Assembly: GCA_028278425.1 (NCBI GenBank) | Contig: JANQEJ010000162.1 | Location: forward strand, 1-33,025 | Origin: Planctomycetota bacterium | GTDB lineage: Bacteria > Planctomycetota > UBA1135 > GCA-002686595 | Length of the DNA stretch: 33,025 nucleotides | Direction of reading: 5' to 3' | Shown here: positions 29,282 through 33,025 of the stretch, piece after piece | Layout of the letters: each line of letters begins with the position of its first letter | Position numbering within the stretch: the first letter of the stretch is position 1 | Notes under the pieces: generated by a model | What the model saw: only the letters and a program-made list of their open reading frames with translations | What the model was told of the DNA's origin: nothing | The model's database searches: none | Translations under genes and position numbers: made by a program

Positions 29282-31597
29282 TCATGGAGTTTTGGGCGCG
29301 ATCGCTCCATGAGCGACGAAACCGATCTTGGGCTCGTCGCCGGAGGGCGTGCGAGTGACGGTTAGAAACCACAGCTCCGAGGGCAAGCCCGAGCGGCGGC
29401 CGGCGTCCGAGACCTCGAGACCACCCTGAATGAGCACCGTCCGCCCCTTCTGCTGCTCGACCAGGGCCTGAGCGTAGGCAAAGCTCCGCATGTCGCCCGC
29501 AAAGCTCTTGGGCAACTCGCCATATCCGAGCGCGATCCTGGTCCACGTTCCGGCGTTCTCCATCTGCTCGCTCAACTGCTCGTTGACCTGCCGATAGCCG
29601 GAAACCGCGACGGACACCAAGAGTCTCTCTTCGATGGGTTGTCCGTTGGGGACGAGCAGGCTGATCCCAACAATGGCGTTCACGTCAGCACAGGCCGGCT
29701 CCGTCCGGTTGCCGCCGGATGCGGAACCCTCCACCGGCCGTCCTTCCGCCGCCGAGGCCTCGTCGCGCACCAGGGTCCTGACGGCTTCCGCTGACCGACG
29801 AAAGGACGTCACAAGCGCGATGCCTGCTCGATCGGCGTACTCGACGGCCAGCTCGTAGTTTCGCAGGGCCTCTCTCCACCGCCTCTTGCCTGCGTAGAAG
29901 AAGCCGATGCTGTTGTATCCATTCGACATGGCACCGAGCGCGCCGATCGACCGGTCGATCTCTATGGCTTCCTCGAGATCCGTCACACCCTGCTCGTCGC
30001 CCTTGTCGCAACGGAACTTGCCCAAGTTGGCCAAGTGCACCGCCAGCTCCGAGAGATCCCCAAGAGACCTGTCGATCTCGCATGCCCTGCTACACATCTC
30101 GATCGCGGTGTCAAGCTCACCGAGAGCGTAGTCCGCTGCACCGAGATTGTTGAGGCTACGCGCCTGGCCTCGCAGGTCCTGTGTGCTCTCGTCGATGGCG
30201 AGTGCGCGAGCGAAGTACTCCTTTGCTCTACGGATGCTGGAGTCGTCGGACAAGTGGCGGCAGAACATGCCGAGGTTGTTCAGAACCGTCGCCTCTTCGT
30301 CTCGAGCCTTCGGGTCTGGAAGCGCCTCTACGATGGAGAGCGCCGCTTCGAGGTTCTTTTTGCCGAGCTCCCAGTAGTCCCCTTTCTGCTCGTCCGTTGT
30401 CTCCACGTCGAATATCAGAGACTCGTACTGGCGCGCCATGAAGTTCATGCAACGCGCGGCGAGGAAACTGTTCCGGTCGGCCTCGGCCAACGACAGGGAT
30501 CGCTGGAAGAGGTCGAGAGCCTCGCGGGAGTCGAAGTAGGAGAAGATCTCACCGGTGAAGAACCACTTCCTGGCTTCACTCAGTTCTAGCCTGGACTCCT
30601 CCGACGGGGCCTGAAGGAGGTCCTTGGTACAGCGCCCGGTCCCGACTCGATTCGGCAACTTGCGCTCGGCAAGCCAAGTCAAGAACTCAGCCGTGTTCAC
30701 TCGGACCCGAAAGAGTTTTCCCGCGTCTCGGCTCGAACCGATCGAGGAAAGCAAGTACTGGCCGACTCGGCTGGAATCGGCCCCTTCATCGGTGGTCCCG
30801 ACAACGGAGATCTCTGGATGCTCGATCGAGCAATCCTGCCCATGCTCGATCCAGATGATGAGTCGATCGCTGGGGATAGCCTGGATGGCCGGGAGCACAT
30901 CGAAGTCGTCGAGACCCGAGTAGCCGACCACCACCAGGTCGCTGGATTCGAGCGCGTTTCGCAGGACCCCCATCTTCCAGGGCTCTAGGAAGACGCCTCG
31001 CTCCTTTCGCTGAGCGATCTTGCTAACAGTGGCCTGAACAGACTCTCGACTTGGCGAGCCGGTTCGAAGGTCGTAGAGAGACCCGTGCAGCTTGTAGAGC
31101 GAGTGCTCCCCCTCGACGCCGTCGTTCTCCCAATCGGTGCGGAAGATCACAGGACGAATGCAGGCCCGTGGCACATCGAGGGCGTAAAGTGCGCATTCGA
31201 TCAGGTGATCGAAGTTCGTGGTGAAAACCCTGTGTCCGGATAGGATGAAACCGGCGAGAGCGAGGTGGTTTCCGTTTGGCTGGTTGCACGCCCCCAGTCG
31301 ATTGAGGATCTTCAGCTCCGGGTCTAGCTCCGAGACCTGCTGGACGAGCTGTTCGAAGCGCAGGAACCTCCCGTTCTCCGCCGCGTCGGCGCCTTCGGAG
31401 TCGGTCAAGCTCAAGACCCTTGCCAACCTGTCTTCCGGTATCAGCTCGGACAGAAGGTCTTTCATGAACTGCAGCCCGGTCGGTAGACCACTGGGCCGAT
31501 CGACCGACACTCCGGAGCCGGCAAGGAAGCAGAGGTCCCTGCCGGTGCCGAAGAGAGAGGAGAGGCTGGTGCTCCGCGGTGCGGGCATCCACTTCAT
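29282..31597 (-). CDS. SIR2-domain / TPR protein, probable NAD-consuming defence effector
   Basis: The protein has 771 residues. The SIR2 (STALD-like) Rossmann domain covers about 15-250: FLAGSGVSVDRPSGLP at the nucleotide loop, FTTNFDHL with N128, LYKLHGSL with H171 and VVVGYSGLDDFDVL. Asn and His are the residues catalytic in sirtuin-like NADases. TPR repeats cover about 355-640 (NNLGMFCRHL, YFARALAIDE, SLNNLGAADYALGELDTAIE, NGYNSIGFFYAGKRRWREAL). A C-terminal beta-rich domain of about 125 residues (from NAIVGISLLVPNGQ) is not recognised. The start at 31597 has AGGAG 8 nt upstream. Related SIR2-TPR or SIR2-effector proteins deplete NAD in infected cells in several known antiphage systems; that role here is inferred. 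Lower G+C, its own consensus -10 and solitary position suggest horizontal gain. No second defence gene is adjacent. Confidence 0.82.
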   Translation of the reverse strand: MKWMPAPRSTSLSSLFGTGRDLCFLAGSGVSVDRPSGLPTGLQFMKDLLSELIPEDRLARVLSLTDSEGADAAENGRFLRFEQLVQQVSELDPELKILNRLGACNQPNGNHLALAGFILSGHRVFTTNFDHLIECALYALDVPRACIRPVIFRTDWENDGVEGEHSLYKLHGSLYDLRTGSPSRESVQATVSKIAQRKERGVFLEPWKMGVLRNALESSDLVVVGYSGLDDFDVLPAIQAIPSDRLIIWIEHGQDCSIEHPEISVVGTTDEGADSSRVGQYLLSSIGSSRDAGKLFRVRVNTAEFLTWLAERKLPNRVGTGRCTKDLLQAPSEESRLELSEARKWFFTGEIFSYFDSREALDLFQRSLSLAEADRNSFLAARCMNFMARQYESLIFDVETTDEQKGDYWELGKKNLEAALSIVEALPDPKARDEEATVLNNLGMFCRHLSDDSSIRRAKEYFARALAIDESTQDLRGQARSLNNLGAADYALGELDTAIEMCSRACEIDRSLGDLSELAVHLANLGKFRCDKGDEQGVTDLEEAIEIDRSIGALGAMSNGYNSIGFFYAGKRRWREALRNYELAVEYADRAGIALVTSFRRSAEAVRTLVRDEASAAEGRPVEGSASGGNRTEPACADVNAIVGISLLVPNGQPIEERLLVSVAVSGYRQVNEQLSEQMENAGTWTRIALGYGELPKSFAGDMRSFAYAQALVEQQKGRTVLIQGGLEVSDAGRRSGLPSELWFLTVTRTPSGDEPKIGFVAHGAIAPKTP

Positions 31598-31605
31598 GTC
31601 CACGA

Positions 31606-31610
31606 CTCCT
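31606..31610 (-). promoter_or_regulatory. Shine-Dalgarno AGGAG for the SIR2 gene
   Basis: It lies 8 nt upstream of the ATG at 31597. It decides against a start 23 codons further upstream, which would include the -10 box within the coding region. Confidence 0.7.
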
Positions 31611-31624
31611 GGTGGTGGCCCGCC

Positions 31625-31630
31625 ATTATA
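31625..31630 (-). promoter_or_regulatory. Consensus -10 box (TATAAT) for the SIR2 gene
   Basis: Read on the minus strand this is a perfect TATAAT, 27 nt upstream of the ATG at 31597. The expected leader is about 20 nt and contains the ribosome site. No good -35 lies at the right spacing. Such an AT-rich hexamer stands out in this high-GC window. Confidence 0.5.
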
Positions 31631-31674
31631 TGGATAGGCCGTGTCGCGGCGCGGGAAGGCCCCCAAGCCTGCCT

Positions 31675-32514
31675 ATGTCACAGCTCCCCAAGACAATCCG
31701 CTACGGCACGTCGTCTTGGTCGGAGAAGAGCTGGGTCGGGCCGTTCTATCCGCCGGGGGCGAAGCCGGGCGACTTCCTGACCCACTACGCGCGCGAGTTC
31801 GACACCGTCGAAGCGGACGTCACGTGGTACCGCATCCCCGACCGCGCCATGGTCGAGCGGTGGCGCGAGAAGACGCCGCCGGGATTCGAGCTCGCCGCGA
31901 AGTTCCCCCGCTCGATCGTCCACGGCGGGGAAGGCGCGCGGCCGGATCCGGAGAGGGTACTCGTGCGCGAGCACGTCGAGGACGACCTGCGCGACTTCCT
32001 CGGCGCGATGGACGCGCTGGGCGATCGCTGCGGGCCGCTCCTCCTGCAGTTTCCTTTCTTCAACCGGACCGTGCTCGAGGAGCGCGAGTTCCTCGCGCGG
32101 CTCGACGCCTTCCTCGGGGCGCTGCCGGCGGACTTCCGCTACGGCGTCGAGGTGCGCAACAAAGGCTGGATCGGGCCGCGGCTGCTCGACGTCCTGCGGC
32201 GGCATCACACGGCCTTCGTCCTGGTCGACCTCGCCTACATGCCCCACCCCGCCGACGTCGCGGCGAAGCTCAACGTGGTGACGACCGACTTCGTCTACGG
32301 CCGCCTGATCGGCGACCGCAAGAACATCGACTCGCTCACGACGACCTTCGACAGGATCGTCGTGGACCAGACGCCGCGGCTGAAGCGCTGGGTGGAGCTC
32401 CTGCGCGAGTCGCTCGGCCGCGTCCCGAAGGTGTACGTCTACGGCAACAACCACTACGCCGGGCACGGACCGGAGACCATGCGGATGCTGCGCTCGATGG
32501 TCGAGGAGGGCTGA
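31675..32514 (+). CDS. DUF72 family protein (COG1801)
   Basis: The protein has 279 residues. It opens IRYGTSSWSEKSWVGPFYPP and continues with FDTVEADVTWYRIPDRAMVE, GFELAAKFPRSIVH, CGPLLLQFPFFN, YGVEVRNKGW and a C-terminal KVYVYGNNHYAGHGPETMRM. These blocks define DUF72, a TIM-barrel-like family common in bacteria whose activity is unknown. Length is typical. The gene is divergent from SIR2 across 77 bp and coupled to the next gene by a TGATG overlap. It returns to the high-GC codon use of the genomic background, marking the right edge of the foreign-looking patch. No Shine-Dalgarno is clear before the ATG at 31675. Confidence 0.88.
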   Translation: MSQLPKTIRYGTSSWSEKSWVGPFYPPGAKPGDFLTHYAREFDTVEADVTWYRIPDRAMVERWREKTPPGFELAAKFPRSIVHGGEGARPDPERVLVREHVEDDLRDFLGAMDALGDRCGPLLLQFPFFNRTVLEEREFLARLDAFLGALPADFRYGVEVRNKGWIGPRLLDVLRRHHTAFVLVDLAYMPHPADVAAKLNVVTTDFVYGRLIGDRKNIDSLTTTFDRIVVDQTPRLKRWVELLRESLGRVPKVYVYGNNHYAGHGPETMRMLRSMVEEG

Positions 32515-33025
32515 TGGCCTGGGTCCAGGCGCAATCCTGGCACGACCTGCTCTTCGCGCACTGGCGCCTGCCGGTCGACGTGCTGCGCGCGGCGATTCCG
32601 TCCGAGCTCGAGCTCGACACGTTCGACGGCGAGGCGTGGATCGGCGTCGTTCCGTTTCGAATGAGCGGCGTGCGCCTGCGCGGGACGCCGGCGCTGCCGT
32701 GGCTCTCGGCCTTCGAGGAGCTCAACGTGCGCACCTACGTGCGGCACGAAGGCAAGCCGGGCGTGTGGTTCTTCAGCCTGGACGCCGCGCACCCGGTGAT
32801 CGTGGGGATCGCGCGCGCGTGGTACAGCCTCCCCTACTTCCGCGCGCGGATGTCGATCGAGCCCGACGGCGACGGTGTACGCTATCGATCCGCGCGCACT
32901 CACCGCGGCGTTCCGTCCGCGGAATTCGAAGGCCGCTACCGACCGACCGGTCCCGCGCGGCCGGCGGAGCCGGCCTCGCTCGATCATTGGTTGACCGAGC
33001 GCTACTGCCTGTACGCGCTCGCGAG
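32514..33025 (+). CDS. DUF2071 (YqjF-like) protein, 3'-truncated by the window
   Basis: The ATG at 32514 shares its A with the upstream stop (TGATG). The frame stays open to the window end, giving about 170 residues. WHDLLFAHWRLPVDVLRAAI, WIGVVPFRMSGVRLRG, FEELNVRTYVRHEGKPGVWF and FSLDAAHPVIVGIARAWYSL are the characteristic blocks of DUF2071/COG3361. The family is of unknown function with an acetoacetate-decarboxylase-like beta fold, about 230-250 residues in full, so roughly 60-80 residues are missing. No signal peptide. Confidence 0.88.
   Translation, partial: MAWVQAQSWHDLLFAHWRLPVDVLRAAIPSELELDTFDGEAWIGVVPFRMSGVRLRGTPALPWLSAFEELNVRTYVRHEGKPGVWFFSLDAAHPVIVGIARAWYSLPYFRARMSIEPDGDGVRYRSARTHRGVPSAEFEGRYRPTGPARPAEPASLDHWLTERYCLYALA

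Noticed and set aside
1..33025. CRISPR arrays, tRNA or rRNA genes, transposases and integrases
   Set aside because: No regularly spaced short repeats, cloverleaf-like sequences or recognisable recombinase motifs were seen. The only direct repeats are gene-derived.

Overview
This is a high-GC window (about 70% G+C by eye over most of it, nearer 58% over roughly 28.9-31.6 kb) from a Gram-negative-type bacterium. It encodes a transmembrane multihaem cytochrome, a beta-barrel-like exported protein, two ECF sigma factors with membrane or zinc-finger partners, and carboxypeptidase-regulatory-like repeat proteins. The Gly-rich secreted proteins, the ECF/FecR/CarboxypepD-type operon and the giant LamG protein fit an environmental Planctomycetota or Myxococcota-like lineage. 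No rRNA or other marker gene is present, so this placement is only an impression.

Layout, left to right. (1) 3-1352 is the 3' part of a secreted protein, followed by two terminator-like hairpins. (2) 1530-7332 is a tight three-gene operon: a di-haem cytochrome b-like membrane protein, a protein with two cyclic-nucleotide-binding-type domains plus four 4Fe-4S cluster motifs, and a fusion of FHA-like domains, one membrane helix and fifteen CxxCH haem sites. Together they look like a complete electron conduit across the inner membrane with regulatory-type domains on the cytoplasmic side. The usual ligand-binding residues of those regulatory folds are degenerate. (3) 7415-9199 is a GH20-type hexosaminidase, tail-to-tail with a DUF417/RclC-like membrane protein (9196-9696, minus). 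That gene is divergent from an ECF sigma factor and a tandem zinc-finger anti-sigma (9898-10874).

(4) 10917-11121 is a chimeric scar. It holds a frameshifted copy of the 5' end of the second ECF gene (original at 23186) joined to the last codons of a GH20 gene. (5) 11117-22838 (minus) holds a 153-residue unknown protein downstream of a 3749-residue giant. The giant has about nine LamG-like domains, three lipoyl-like hammerhead domains without the modifiable lysine (two of them inserted inside a LamG domain), a block of about six short beta repeats and a coiled-coil/hydrophobic C-terminus. It has no recognisable signal peptide. The segment is flanked by direct repeats made of the ECF gene start.

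(6) 23186-28856 is the second ECF operon: sigma factor, membrane-anchored FecR-like plus six carboxypeptidase-regulatory-like repeats, a TPR lipoprotein-like or membrane-anchored protein, and an exported beta-barrel-like protein. The first three genes overlap by 4 nt. (7) 28926-31597 is a lower-GC insertion-like patch. It holds a small CxC/CxxC protein and, convergent to it, a SIR2-TPR protein with a novel C-terminal domain that resembles NADase-type defence effectors and has its own consensus -10 box. (8) 31675-33025 holds a DUF72 protein translationally coupled to a DUF2071 protein that runs off the window.

The best candidates for undescribed biology are the cytochrome b / CNB-ferredoxin / FHA-15-haem conduit, the giant LamG/lipoyl-like protein with its flanking repeats, and the lone SIR2-TPR gene.
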